From contig NZ_CP159486.1 in assembly GCF_041902845.1 (NCBI RefSeq), positions 2,108,001 to 2,172,000 on the forward strand: a stretch of 64,000 nt of DNA, read 5' to 3'. The notes below the pieces were generated by a model. That model saw only the letters and a program-made list of their open reading frames with translations, ran no database searches and was not told the DNA's origin. This DNA comes from Limibacterium fermenti (GTDB lineage: Bacteria; Bacteroidota; Bacteroidia; Bacteroidales; Dysgonomonadaceae). Made by a program: the position numbers and the translations under genes. Positions 17,864-27,560 of this stretch are shown in pieces; positions within the stretch are counted from its first letter, which is position 1; each line of letters begins with the position of its first letter.

Positions 17864-19297
17864 ATGATTAGCAATATGCAAAAAATAAAATACACATTAT
17901 TAATCGGATTGGTAACGGCATTCTTTTCTCTCTTTCTCACCTCGTGCGGAGAAAACTATCCGGAAAACATCGAGTCTCCTAATCAAGTTGTGTTGAAATC
18001 CATAAAGATTGTCAATGCAGGAAAAGAAGGGAATACTGTTGTAGAAGGTGTTATAGATGAAAACGCCAAAACAGTGTGGTTCCCGAGAATCGATCCCGAA
18101 ACAAATCTTTCGGCTATCAAATTCGAAGCAGAAATGTCCGATGGTGCGAAATTAAACCAAGAGGCTTATGAATTTTCTTTCGAAGAAGGAAACGATGCAA
18201 AAACCATTGTAATAAAAATCGTCAATGAGCCTCGGTTTCGTGAATATTTCGTAACTCTAAGATTGAATATCCCCGTATTTGGTGCCGATTTCAATAAATT
18301 CCAAATCTATGATAATACGAACAATGAACTCGGTAATCCGGTGTATCCTTCGTTCAAAGGATTAAGCACCAGAGGAACAGGCTTCGACGGTGAACATGTA
18401 CTAATTGTTACTCGTGCCACCGAGGGGTCCCATCTACTGAAAGTGGAAGATTTAAAGAAAAATGAAATCAAGCCCATTCCCCTGAATCTAACAGGAGTTG
18501 CGGGAGGGACATTTGTCGTTAACTGTGGCGCGCAAATACACGGACATACTTATATCGCGAACCTTTCGGGAGGATTAGTCTCTCCCTTGAAAATCTATCA
18601 TTGGACCGATCCTACGAAAGAGCCGGAAGTGATAGCAAACATCAATAAAGCGACCATCGAAGGAGCAGGAGCACGGCACGGCGATAACCTTTCGGTAAAT
18701 GTAGATGAAAATGGAAACGGATACATGTTTTTTGGAGATAATGCCGTTACTCAAATTCTTCGGTTGAAAGTGACCAACTTCACGTCCATCTCAGAACCGA
18801 CAATACTGCCTACTCAAACCGGTGTAACGGGTTTTATGAATATGAACAGAGTCGGTAAAACCGAAGAATATCTGCTTACCGGATACGAGGTCCCAATCAT
18901 GGTTACCAGCAACGAAGCGCAGGTATCCTATAAAATGAAAAATGCGTCCATCCCTCTCACCGGTTCCGACCCGCGTGTGGTTTACTTCAATGATGAACGT
19001 TATTTATTGATGACAACGGCTGCACGCCGAGGCGATGATGCGGTTGCAATGTATGTATATGATATTACCAAAGGTAGCAGCATTGCCGAAGCATTGAAGA
19101 TTTTTGAAGAAGGGACTATGCAGCCTTTATATCAATATCCGTTATTAGGTCCTATAAACTCGGCGCCATCGACTCAAAGCGGTTGGTTTGTAGAAAAAGA
19201 TGCGGAAGGAAATGACGATAAATTATTATTATTTTCGGCATCGGCGGATGCAGGATTCGTAATTGTTGAATTTCCCAAGAAAACGTTGGACGATTAA
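17864..19297 (+). CDS. Surface lipoprotein with DUF5018/DUF4623-like domains
   Basis: A 477-residue lipoprotein (lipobox LTSC, about residue 28) in third position of the SusCD operon, 18 bases after susD. Residues about 40-135 form a repeat-like beta domain (AKTVWFPRIDPETNLSAIKFEAEM...) like the immunoglobulin-type DUF5018 domains of Bacteroidota surface lipoproteins. The rest (about 140-475) looks like a beta-propeller-type DUF4623 domain. The place in the operon suggests a surface glycan-binding (SGBP) role. No catalytic motif was recognised. The ATG at 17876 is an alternative start. Confidence 0.7.
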   Translation: MISNMQKIKYTLLIGLVTAFFSLFLTSCGENYPENIESPNQVVLKSIKIVNAGKEGNTVVEGVIDENAKTVWFPRIDPETNLSAIKFEAEMSDGAKLNQEAYEFSFEEGNDAKTIVIKIVNEPRFREYFVTLRLNIPVFGADFNKFQIYDNTNNELGNPVYPSFKGLSTRGTGFDGEHVLIVTRATEGSHLLKVEDLKKNEIKPIPLNLTGVAGGTFVVNCGAQIHGHTYIANLSGGLVSPLKIYHWTDPTKEPEVIANINKATIEGAGARHGDNLSVNVDENGNGYMFFGDNAVTQILRLKVTNFTSISEPTILPTQTGVTGFMNMNRVGKTEEYLLTGYEVPIMVTSNEAQVSYKMKNASIPLTGSDPRVVYFNDERYLLMTTAARRGDDAVAMYVYDITKGSSIAEALKIFEEGTMQPLYQYPLLGPINSAPSTQSGWFVEKDAEGNDDKLLLFSASADAGFVIVEFPKKTLDD

Positions 19298-19324
19298 TTC
19301 TGTATAGAGATAAATTCAATACAT

Positions 19325-19377
19325 AGGCGATAAACTTTTTGCCGTTTATAATACACTTCTCAAAAAGTTTATCGCCT
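19325..19377 (+). terminator. Perfect 17-bp hairpin between the SusCD operon and the hydrolase genes
   Basis: AGGCGATAAACTTTTTG (19325-19341) and its exact complement (19361-19377) form a 17-bp stem with a 19-base loop, 28 bases after the stop of the preceding gene. The stem contains its own T-tract and is followed by TATTTATGATATAATTCTT. Terminator is the most likely role; an mRNA-stabilising hairpin is the alternative. Confidence 0.65.
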
Positions 19378-19411
19378 TATTTATGATATAATTCTTATTT
19401 TAAATTGAAAG

Positions 19412-20875
19412 ATGAAAAAACTTTTATTTTATACCTCTATTATATCCTTGGCGATAGTATCTTTTTTTTCCTGTAATAAAGATCCGGAAATAGACATAGA
19501 CAATCCGGATAAACCAACCGTTCCGGAAGAATCGGAACTTATTTTTCCTAAGAAAGAAATGAGGGCCGTATGGATAGCGACGGTTTGGGGTTTGGACTGG
19601 CCCATGGAAAAATACGATCTGGAGGTTCAAAAACGACAATACATTACGTATCTGGATAAATTGAAAGAACTGAATATGAATGCAGTATTCTTTCAGGTAA
19701 AAGGGATGGGCGATGCTTTTTATAATTCTCCTTATGAACCCTGGTGCAAGTGGATTACCGGAGACAGGGGAAAAGATCCCAGATATGACGTGCTTGCCTT
19801 TATGATTGAGGAAGCTCATGCAAGAGATATCGAATTCCATGCATGGATGAACCCATATCGAATTGCCACAAGAACAAATAACGCCACGCCTTATCCGGAA
19901 CTTCATCGCTCTGTAAAACCGGAATGGGTGCTCAGTCATGAAAAAATTCAAATATATAACCCTGCATTACCCGAAGTAAGGCAACGTCTTGCCGATATCG
20001 TCAAAGACCTGATAACGAAATACGATGTCGACGGCATTCATTTTGACGATTATTTTTATCCGGATCCCTCTTCGGCAGGTACGATGGTATCTGATAAACA
20101 AGATTATGAAAAATACGGGGCGGAGTTTTCCTCTATCGAAGATTTTCGGAGGGCAAATGTCGATAAAACCATCAAAGGAGTTTATGATGCCATCGTTGCC
20201 ACGAAGCCGGAAGTCGTTTTTTCTGTGTCGCCTGCGGCAAATCCCGATTATAGTCTTAAAACGCTATATGCTGATGTCTCCAAATGGTGTAAAGAAGGAT
20301 GGGTAGATATCCTCATACCGCAATTATATCAGGAGATCGGAAATTCTTATAACGATTTTCAAACGCGGCTCAACTGGTGGTCGCAATACAATGGAAAAGC
20401 CCTATTGATGGTAGGCCATGCATTATACAAGTTTGGAGACGGCACTAGCCCATCCGCCTTTCAATCGACTCAGGAATTAGACCGGCAATTTGAGTTGACC
20501 AAACGGGACAAGAAAGTAGTAGGGAATGCGATGTACAGTGCAAGATATCTATTATTCAATAAAATCGAAATAACCGACAAACTGGCATCTATTTACAAAA
20601 ACGAAGCGGTTATTCCATTCGCCGGACGTAGTGTTGCTCCTGCCCCATCAGAAGCAAAAGACATTAAAATAGAAAACAATCGCTTGATATGGAATACAAC
20701 GGGAGACGTAAAATCGATTGTATATTATTTTTCCGATCTGAAAAAAGAAGGACAAGTGTTGGGAATGACGAAAGACAATAGTATGGACGTAAAGTTAGCA
20801 GGACATTATTGTATAACGACAATGAATAAGGATAACAAAGAAAGTAACCCTTCCGAATTAATAGAAAAGAAGTGA
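19412..20875 (+). CDS. GHL10/GH179-family lipoprotein (DigH-like)
   Basis: A 487-residue lipoprotein (signal with lipobox FFSC, about Cys 21). The glycoside-hydrolase-like 10 domain starts at EMRAVWIATVWGLDWP (about 49-64) and covers about 50-390, with NAVFFQVKGMGDAFYNSPYEPW, DIEFHAWMNPYR, the acidic pair in YDVDGIHFDDYFYP (about 208-221) and FSVSPAANPDY. E. coli DigH (YddW), now family GH179, cleaves glycan strands denuded of peptides. A short C-terminal beta domain follows (about 400-487). Its position at the head of the amidase, NamZ and MurQ genes supports a peptidoglycan role. Confidence 0.85.
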   Translation: MKKLLFYTSIISLAIVSFFSCNKDPEIDIDNPDKPTVPEESELIFPKKEMRAVWIATVWGLDWPMEKYDLEVQKRQYITYLDKLKELNMNAVFFQVKGMGDAFYNSPYEPWCKWITGDRGKDPRYDVLAFMIEEAHARDIEFHAWMNPYRIATRTNNATPYPELHRSVKPEWVLSHEKIQIYNPALPEVRQRLADIVKDLITKYDVDGIHFDDYFYPDPSSAGTMVSDKQDYEKYGAEFSSIEDFRRANVDKTIKGVYDAIVATKPEVVFSVSPAANPDYSLKTLYADVSKWCKEGWVDILIPQLYQEIGNSYNDFQTRLNWWSQYNGKALLMVGHALYKFGDGTSPSAFQSTQELDRQFELTKRDKKVVGNAMYSARYLLFNKIEITDKLASIYKNEAVIPFAGRSVAPAPSEAKDIKIENNRLIWNTTGDVKSIVYYFSDLKKEGQVLGMTKDNSMDVKLAGHYCITTMNKDNKESNPSELIEKK

Positions 20876-20907
20876 CGGAATATATCCAATAAATCGATAA
20901 TATTCAT

Positions 20908-20915
20908 TATTTTTG
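20908..20915 (+). promoter_or_regulatory. Possible -7 box before the amidase-like gene
   Basis: TATTTTTG, a match to TAnnTTTG, 46 bases before the start at 20961. No matching -33 element was found. Confidence 0.45.
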
Positions 20916-20960
20916 CTGGAATTATTGAATAATACCGTCGTCGGCCTATTCTATTGAAAT

Positions 20961-23900
20961 ATGAAAAGATTTATTATTTTTATTTTTGCATTTGCGCTTA
21001 TTTTCGAATCCTTTTCTCAAGAACAGAAAATAACCAATTCAGATATCAGGCAATCTGTCGCTTCGTCTTTTTCGGCCATCTATCAGGAAATAATGCAACA
21101 TCCGGGGAGAATCACGGTTGATAGTACCGCTTTGAACGACCGTAAAAAGTCGATTGAACTCTTTGCAGGACTTTCGCTTTCTTATATGCCCATGCGTGAA
21201 GAAACGGTAAAACGCCTTTATGACAGTGTGCGATATTACCTTCCGACAGACAAGAAAAAATTCGCTATCCGGATAGTTACCGACGGACGGGAAATATCGG
21301 AATTGATACCCAACATTCATCGACGGCAAACAAAAAAAGACAAAAGCCGTATCATTGCACACAAAGTCAAGACGCCATTAATAACAAATGTATCCGCTCC
21401 GGTTCAGCACTTCGAACAGGGACTAACGAACAATCATATCGCTTTGTGGCAAAGCCACGGATGGTATTACGAGCAAAAACTCTCCCGATGGGAATGGCAA
21501 CGCGCGCGTATTTTCCAAACCGTCGAAGACCTCTATACACAGAGTTATGTCGTCCCGTTTTTAGTGCCGATGCTCGAAAATGCCGGCGCCAACGTATTGC
21601 TTCCCCGCGAACGGGATTATAATACGCACGAAATCATCATTGATAACAACGGCAGTTCGCGGGGTGCGGAATACACGGAACAAAACGCCCGTGAACAATG
21701 GCAAAACACGTCATCTCCGGGTTTCGCAAATCCGAAAAAGTTTTATGTCGACGGCGAAAACCCGTTCAGGATGGGCACGGCACGACAAATCAAAGCAATT
21801 ACAAAAGGAAATGAAAGCGCCATTACGTGGACGCCCGACATTCCCGAAAAAGGCATTTACGGCGTCTATGTCTCCTATCAAACGTTGCCAAATAGTACGG
21901 ACGACGCCTTATACCGGGTGTATCATGCGGGAGGTCAAACCGACTTTTCGGTGAATCAGCAGATGGGCGGCGGCACATGGATCTTTCTCGGGTCGTTCCT
22001 TTTCGATCAGGGAAAAAACCATCGCATTGTCTTGACGAACAAGACTCGTAAAGCCGGACGGATTGTTACCGCCGATGCGGTGAAAATCGGCGGCGGAATG
22101 GGAAACATCGCCCGCATGCCTCATCCGGAGGGATTCGAAGAGGAAAACACAAAGAGTTCCGACAGGCTTGCGGATAAGCAAAAATTGCGCCCTGCCGTAT
22201 CGTTCGAGCCTGAAATCAGCGGCTATCCGCGTTACACCGAAGGCTCCCGTTATTGGTTGCAATGGGCCGGTGCGCCGGACAGCATTTACAATCGCAGCGA
22301 AAGTAAAAACGACTATACCGATGATTACCAAAGCCGCGGGTTCTGGGTGAATTATCTGGCTGGAGGCTCTTCCGTCCTTCCCCGCGAACAGGGATTGCAT
22401 ATACCCGTCGATTTGGCGTTCGCTTTTCATTCCGATGCCGGAACAACCTTGAACGATAGCATTATCGGAACACTCGGTATTTATATGACGCATCACAATG
22501 ATGAACATTTCGAGAACGGCCGTTCACGATGGGCATCCCGCGATCTGACGGATTTAATAATGGATGAAATCGTATCCGACATACGGCGCGAGTTCGAGCC
22601 TAATTGGACGCGCCGCCACATGTGGAACCGCTCATACAGCGAAGCGCGGGTCCCCAATGTCCCTACCATGTTACTCGAATTGCTGTCGCATCAAAATTTG
22701 GCAGACATGCGCTACGGACTCGATCCGACTTTCCGCTTTACCGTCAGCCGCGCCATCTATAAAGGAATGCTCAAATTCATCGCCGGACAATACAACCGCC
22801 CCTATGTCGTGCAACCGTTACCGGTGCAACAATTCAGCGCAGCATTTACCGGAGAAACGGAAATCGAGTTGAAATGGGAAGAAACACCCGACGCGGCCGA
22901 ACCTACGGCAAAAGCGCAACAATACATTATCTATACGCGCATCGGCGACGGCGGATTCGACAAAGGAACCCCGGTTGACAAGAACGTCTATCGACTTCGC
23001 ATAGAAAAAGACAAAATATACCGTTTTAAAGTGGCGGCCGTCAACGGCGGAGGGCAAAGCTTCCCGTCGGAAATCCTTTCCGTATGCCGTAAAAGCGACG
23101 AAAAAGGCGTTGCGCTTATCGTGAACGGCTTCACACGCGTATCCGCTCCGTTCTCTTTCTCTTCAAGCGACGGTATCGCGGGCTTTGTCGGGCGCATAGA
23201 CAATGGCGTGCCTTATCTTTCGGAACATCAGTTTATCGGGCAGATGCACGAGTTCCGCCGCGTCATCCCGTGGATGGATGACGACGCATCGGGATTCGGC
23301 GACAGCGACGCCAATTACGAAACGACACCGATCGCCGGCAATACATTCGATTATCCCTATATCCACGGACAATCGTTCGCGAAAGCAGGTTATTCTTTCG
23401 TTTCATCAAGCGCACAAGCTATCGCACAGAATGCCGTCCGACTGGATGATTACCGCGTAATCGATTGGATTTTAGGAAAACAACGCGAATGGACCGTTGC
23501 ACGCGGAGCTATGCCGCCGAAATATAAAACGTTCTCACCGGTAGAACAACAACTCATTGCGGAATATTGTAAACGTGGCGGAAACATGATTGTCAGCGGC
23601 GCTTTTGTGGGAACGGATCTTTGGGACAATCCTTTCGCCACCGAAAACGACCGCAAATGGGCGCAGGAAACATTAAAGTTCAAATGGCGCAACAATTACG
23701 GCGCCGTCACAGGCAACATCAAATCGGTCGCCTCGCCTTTCGCATCCCTACAAGGGAGTTACAAGTATTATAATGAATTGAACAGCGAGAGTTACGTAGT
23801 CGAGAATCCCGATGCGGTCGAGCCCGCCGGCAAAAACGCTTATACCGTCTTTCGGTATTCGGAAAACAACCTGAGCGCGGGAACGCTTTATAATGGCGAT

Positions 23901-24002
23901 GCGTATTCGACGTGCGTATTGGGCTTTCCCATTGAATCGGTGAAAGAGCAAGCGAAAAGAGACGAATTACTGAAAGGTATTTTACAAGCGATGGGATTAT
24001 AA
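20961..24002 (+). CDS. Large secreted amidase-like protein with golvesin-type domain
   Basis: A 1013-residue exported protein (signal peptide 1-19, ending ESFSQ). An N-acetylmuramoyl-L-alanine amidase_3-like core appears split around an inserted domain. NHIALWQSHGWYYE (about 156-169) supplies the first zinc His. DLAFAFHSDAGTT (about 488-500) supplies the second, in the place of the family's HxNA motif. TMLLELLSHQNLADM (about 570-584) holds the catalytic-type Glu. Between them lies a golvesin/xanthan-lyase-type beta domain (about 240-375), and a fibronectin-like domain follows (about 640-710). Such proteins are often annotated 'xanthan lyase'. The motifs argue for peptide removal from murein, consistent with the neighbours, but this is inferred. 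Confidence 0.75.
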   Translation: MKRFIIFIFAFALIFESFSQEQKITNSDIRQSVASSFSAIYQEIMQHPGRITVDSTALNDRKKSIELFAGLSLSYMPMREETVKRLYDSVRYYLPTDKKKFAIRIVTDGREISELIPNIHRRQTKKDKSRIIAHKVKTPLITNVSAPVQHFEQGLTNNHIALWQSHGWYYEQKLSRWEWQRARIFQTVEDLYTQSYVVPFLVPMLENAGANVLLPRERDYNTHEIIIDNNGSSRGAEYTEQNAREQWQNTSSPGFANPKKFYVDGENPFRMGTARQIKAITKGNESAITWTPDIPEKGIYGVYVSYQTLPNSTDDALYRVYHAGGQTDFSVNQQMGGGTWIFLGSFLFDQGKNHRIVLTNKTRKAGRIVTADAVKIGGGMGNIARMPHPEGFEEENTKSSDRLADKQKLRPAVSFEPEISGYPRYTEGSRYWLQWAGAPDSIYNRSESKNDYTDDYQSRGFWVNYLAGGSSVLPREQGLHIPVDLAFAFHSDAGTTLNDSIIGTLGIYMTHHNDEHFENGRSRWASRDLTDLIMDEIVSDIRREFEPNWTRRHMWNRSYSEARVPNVPTMLLELLSHQNLADMRYGLDPTFRFTVSRAIYKGMLKFIAGQYNRPYVVQPLPVQQFSAAFTGETEIELKWEETPDAAEPTAKAQQYIIYTRIGDGGFDKGTPVDKNVYRLRIEKDKIYRFKVAAVNGGGQSFPSEILSVCRKSDEKGVALIVNGFTRVSAPFSFSSSDGIAGFVGRIDNGVPYLSEHQFIGQMHEFRRVIPWMDDDASGFGDSDANYETTPIAGNTFDYPYIHGQSFAKAGYSFVSSSAQAIAQNAVRLDDYRVIDWILGKQREWTVARGAMPPKYKTFSPVEQQLIAEYCKRGGNMIVSGAFVGTDLWDNPFATENDRKWAQETLKFKWRNNYGAVTGNIKSVASPFASLQGSYKYYNELNSESYVVENPDAVEPAGKNAYTVFRYSENNLSAGTLYNGDAYSTCVLGFPIESVKEQAKRDELLKGILQAMGL

Positions 24003-24004
24003 TT

Positions 24005-24226
24005 ACAAATGACAAATGACAAATGACAAATGACAAATTACGAATTACGAATGACGAATTAAGCCGAAGGTCTACAAAAGTCATAAGAGTCAAGGTCTAA
24101 CGACCGCAAACCGGAGACTGATGACCGGAGACTGATGACCGGAGACCACCGGTAACATAAGACATAAGATTTTAGATTTTAGACTTTAGACAAAAACCGG
24201 GCGAAGCCCGAATAGCAAAAGACAAT
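24005..24226. repeat. Three different short tandem repeats in one gap
   Basis: The 224-base gap holds about eight units of the heptamers AAATGAC/AATTACG (24005-24060), then about three units of a 14-mer CCGGAGACTGATGA (24113-24148), then TTTTAGA/CTTTAGA heptamers (24168-24190). No promoter motif was recognised. Confidence 0.75.
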
Positions 24227-25681
24227 ATGAAAAAGATAAACGCTTTTATTCTTTATTCGCAGCCCGAACAGGCTGTCAAGACTGTGGCCGCCCTTCAACA
24301 ATCGAAGTTGGTGAATACCATTTATCTGCTTGCTCCGCAAAAAGGATTACAACCGTTGCAAGGGACGGAAATCATCGAAATAGACTCGATACAAAGTACC
24401 CGCACGATTCAAGCCATTGCCGAAAGATCCACTTCGGAATACACGCTTATTTATCAAAAATCGAGTGTGCTCCAACTCGGCTATTTCGCATTGGAACGCA
24501 TGTTGCGGATAGCTGAAGACTCTTCCGCCGGAATGGTATATGCCGACTATTACGCGATGGTCGACGGAACGAAAAAGAACCATCCCGTTATCGATTATCA
24601 GGAAGGCAGCCTGCGCGATGATTTTAACTTCGGCTCGCTCCTCGTTTACCGTTCACAAGCGCTGAAAGATGCCACCGGAAAGATGAGCGGCATCGATTAC
24701 CGGTATGCGGGACTTTATGACCTGCGGCTGAAAGTATCGCAAACCCATCCGCTGGTACATATCAACGAATATCTCTATACTGAAATCGAAGAAGACACCC
24801 GTAAATCGGGCGAGAAAATATTCGATTATGTCGATCCCAAAAACCGCAAAGTACAAATCGAAATGGAACAGGCTTGTACAGAACATGTGAAAGACGTAGG
24901 CGCATTTCTGAAGCCTCAATTCAAGACGATTGCGTTTAACGACACACATTTTGAGTTCGAAGCATCCGTCATCATCCCCGTGCGCAACCGCATCAAGACC
25001 ATTAGCGATGCCATCGAATCGGTATTAAAGCAAAAGGCCGCTTTCAAATTCAATCTTATTATCATTGATAATCATTCGACGGATGGTACGAGCGAAGCCA
25101 TTGAGAAATTTACCCACGATAAACGGGTCATTCATCTCCTCCCCGAACGCGACGATTTAGGTATCGGCGGATGCTGGAACACAGGTGTGCATCACCCCCA
25201 ATGCGGAAAATTCGCCGTACAACTCGACAGCGACGACGTTTACAGCAGCGAAAACACCCTTCAAACGATTGTCGACGCGTTTTACGAACAAAACTGCGCG
25301 ATGGTTGTCGGGACGTACAAGATGACGAACTTCGCCATGGAAGAGATTCCTCCCGGCATTATCGATCACAAGGAATGGACTCCCCAAAACGGGCGTAACA
25401 ACGCGCTGCGCATTAACGGTCTCGGCGCTCCCCGCGCTTTCTACACGCCGGTTCTTCGCGATATAAAAGTCCCCAATACAAGCTACGGCGAGGATTATGC
25501 GTTGGGATTGAATATCTCCCGCAACTATCAAATCGGCCGCATTTACGACGTGCTGTATCTTTGCCGCCGTTGGGAAGACAATTCCGATGCGTCGCTCGAT
25601 ATTGTCAAGATGAATGCGCATAACACCTATAAAGACCGTATTCGCACATGGGAACTGCAAGCGCGAAAAAAACAGAAGTAA
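24227..25681 (+). CDS. Glycosyltransferase family 2 protein
   Basis: A 484-residue cytosolic protein without signal peptide or membrane helix. The GT2 fold is at about 245-460: ASVIIPVRNRIKTISDAIESVL, IIDNHSTDGTSEAI, then the metal-binding acidic motif VQLDSDDVYSS (about 326-336), and GEDYALGLNISRNYQI near the end. The first 230 residues form a second, degenerate nucleotide-sugar-like domain (YADYYAMVDG, FNFGSLLVYRSQAL). It lies between the amidase-like and SpoIID-like genes, 51 bases before the latter. A transferase inside a salvage operon is unexpected. Donor and acceptor cannot be read. Confidence 0.87.
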   Translation: MKKINAFILYSQPEQAVKTVAALQQSKLVNTIYLLAPQKGLQPLQGTEIIEIDSIQSTRTIQAIAERSTSEYTLIYQKSSVLQLGYFALERMLRIAEDSSAGMVYADYYAMVDGTKKNHPVIDYQEGSLRDDFNFGSLLVYRSQALKDATGKMSGIDYRYAGLYDLRLKVSQTHPLVHINEYLYTEIEEDTRKSGEKIFDYVDPKNRKVQIEMEQACTEHVKDVGAFLKPQFKTIAFNDTHFEFEASVIIPVRNRIKTISDAIESVLKQKAAFKFNLIIIDNHSTDGTSEAIEKFTHDKRVIHLLPERDDLGIGGCWNTGVHHPQCGKFAVQLDSDDVYSSENTLQTIVDAFYEQNCAMVVGTYKMTNFAMEEIPPGIIDHKEWTPQNGRNNALRINGLGAPRAFYTPVLRDIKVPNTSYGEDYALGLNISRNYQIGRIYDVLYLCRRWEDNSDASLDIVKMNAHNTYKDRIRTWELQARKKQK

Positions 25682-25732
25682 AAACATTTATAATAAAGAT
25701 TCACCCCATGCACACTAAATAAAAAATCAATA

Positions 25733-27058
25733 ATGAATGAACCTTTGATACAAGTCGGCATTCTGCAAAAACAGCAACAAATAAAATTTGCATTGCTTAC
25801 TGCCTATAAGCTGCAAGGCAGGCTATTTCCCCCGGGCGATTATTCGGTGGAATTATCTTCCGGGAAGATATGTTTTCAGGAAGAACTCTATGACGAGATC
25901 ACCTTCGAGTCGGATCACTTGCATACCGATTCGTTTCAATTGAACGATGTGATTATCGGCGTCAACTTTCATTGGGAAAGGAAAGAAGACCAACGGTTCC
26001 TGGGAGGATTAAAGTTTATCGTAGAAGATAACGGTATTACCGCTATCGACATTGTGTCATTGGAAGATTATCTGACAAGCGTTATCTCTTCGGAGATGAG
26101 CGCGACGAGTTCGCATGCGTTGTTGGAGGCGCATGCCGTCATTTCAAGAAGTTGGCTGTTGGCACAACTCTATAAAAACAAACATATCGACAGGCAAAAC
26201 GATACCTACCAAACAGCTTTTATTACCGCCACCGAAATTGTCCGATGGTACGACCGGGAAGACCATAAGAATTTCGACGTCTGCGCCGACGATCACTGTC
26301 AACGCTATCAAGGCATCACCAAACAATCCACAAAATTGGTAGAAGAGGTCGTTAAGAAAACGCATGGAGAAGTGCTGATGTACGGCGACGACATTTGCGA
26401 CGCCCGTTTTTCGAAATGTTGCGGAGGCGTAATGGAAGCCTTCGAAAACGTGTGGGAGAATGTCCCCCACCCTTATCTGCAAGCGAAACCGGACAACGCC
26501 ATCGAAGGATACTCCGCTCCCGATCTTACCGTAGAAGAGGAAGCGGAGAAATGGATACGCTCTTCTCCCGATGCTTTCTGCAACACAACGGATGCCAACG
26601 TGCTGCGGCAGGTACTGAATGATTACGATCAGGAGACGGCCGATTTTTATCGTTGGAAAATAGTCTATTCACAAGAAGAATTATCGTCGCTGATCCGGCA
26701 ACGTTCCGGAATCGATTTCGGAGAGATACTCGATTTGATTCCGTTGGAACGGGGGGCTTCGGGACGGATCATCCGCTTGAAGATCATCGGGACGGAACGC
26801 GTAATGACGATCGGAAAAGAGCTGGAAATCCGCCGCACCTTATCGAAATCGCATCTCTATAGTTCGGCGTTCGTAGTCGACACGGAAGATGAAAACGAAG
26901 AGGGCATTCCCCAAACCTTCACCCTTACCGGCGCCGGATGGGGACATGGCGTAGGACTTTGCCAAATAGGAGCCGCCATGATGGCCGAAAAAGGATACGA
27001 CTACAAAGCAATACTACACCATTACTTTCCGAACGCAGAAACAGGCGTAAAATATTAA
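25733..27058 (+). CDS. SpoIID/LytB-domain protein without export signal
   Basis: A 441-residue protein. The SpoIID domain is shown by IDIVSLEDYLTSVISSEM (about 103-120, with the Glu that is catalytic in SpoIID lytic transglycosylases), HALLEAHAVISRSWLL (about 124-139) and the C-terminal GAGWGHGVGLCQIGAAMMAEKGYDY (about 400-424). Sporulation SpoIID cuts denuded glycan outside the membrane. Here the protein begins MNEPLIQVGILQKQQQIKF, with no signal peptide or membrane helix. A paired-Cys stretch (RFSKCCGGVMEAFENVWE, about 222-239) could bind metal. It may act on imported fragments in the cytosol. Confidence 0.85.
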   Translation: MNEPLIQVGILQKQQQIKFALLTAYKLQGRLFPPGDYSVELSSGKICFQEELYDEITFESDHLHTDSFQLNDVIIGVNFHWERKEDQRFLGGLKFIVEDNGITAIDIVSLEDYLTSVISSEMSATSSHALLEAHAVISRSWLLAQLYKNKHIDRQNDTYQTAFITATEIVRWYDREDHKNFDVCADDHCQRYQGITKQSTKLVEEVVKKTHGEVLMYGDDICDARFSKCCGGVMEAFENVWENVPHPYLQAKPDNAIEGYSAPDLTVEEEAEKWIRSSPDAFCNTTDANVLRQVLNDYDQETADFYRWKIVYSQEELSSLIRQRSGIDFGEILDLIPLERGASGRIIRLKIIGTERVMTIGKELEIRRTLSKSHLYSSAFVVDTEDENEEGIPQTFTLTGAGWGHGVGLCQIGAAMMAEKGYDYKAILHHYFPNAETGVKY

Positions 27059-27063
27059 TTAAT

Positions 27064-27560
27064 AATTACTAATTACTAATTACGAATGACTAATTACGAA
27101 TTACGAATTACAAATGACAAATGATGGAAGGAGCGTGATTTTATGGAAAAAGAAAATATAATAGAAACGAAAAGCTATGATTTTGCGATTCAAATTATCG
27201 GATTATATCAATATTTATGTAATGAGAAAAAAGAATACGCACTCTCTAAGCAAATCCTAAGAAGCGGAACATCTGTCGGAGCGAATATTGAAGAGGCTAT
27301 CGGGGGATTATCGAAAAAAGATTTCTTTGCAAAATTAGGTATCGCTTATAAAGAAGCGCGCGAAACGCAATATTGGTTACGCCTTTTAAGAGATACGAAT
27401 TATATAAACACTGAGCAAAGCCAACCATTACTCGATAAAATAGAAGAAATCATTCGAATCATTACCGCTATTCAAAAAACGACCAAAAACAATTTGTAAT
27501 TAGTCATTTGTAATTCGTAGTCATTAGTCATTTGTAATTTGTAATTAGTAATTAGTAATT
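27064..27560. mobile_element. S23 gene bracketed by inverted heptamer arrays (putative IVS-like unit)
   Basis: Left arm 27056-27124 and right arm 27500-27588 are heptamer arrays in opposite orientation. Two exact blocks recur as inverted copies in mirrored order: 20 bp (27064-27083 with 27541-27560) and 17 bp (27102-27118 with 27503-27519). Between them lies only the four-helix-bundle gene. The whole is inserted between the SpoIID-like gene and ampG. That it moves as a unit is inference. Confidence 0.45.
27143..27499 (+). CDS. Four-helix-bundle protein (S23 / 23S rRNA intervening-sequence family)
   Basis: A 118-residue helical protein. The conserved core LSKQILRSGTSVGANIEEAIGG (about 34-55) followed by KDFFAKLGIAYKEARETQYWLRLL identifies the S23/IVP four-helix-bundle family, which forms pentamers in solved examples. 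Members occur inside intervening sequences of 23S rRNA in Leptospira and Coxiella, and a relative (Avd) assists reverse transcriptases of diversity-generating retroelements. No reverse transcriptase is present here. It is flanked by inverted arrays (27064-27560). Confidence 0.92.
   Translation: MEKENIIETKSYDFAIQIIGLYQYLCNEKKEYALSKQILRSGTSVGANIEEAIGGLSKKDFFAKLGIAYKEARETQYWLRLLRDTNYINTEQSQPLLDKIEEIIRIITAIQKTTKNNL

Noticed and set aside
27143..27499. Part of a diversity-generating retroelement (S23 proteins resemble Avd)
   Set aside because: No reverse transcriptase, template repeat or variable repeat was found nearby.
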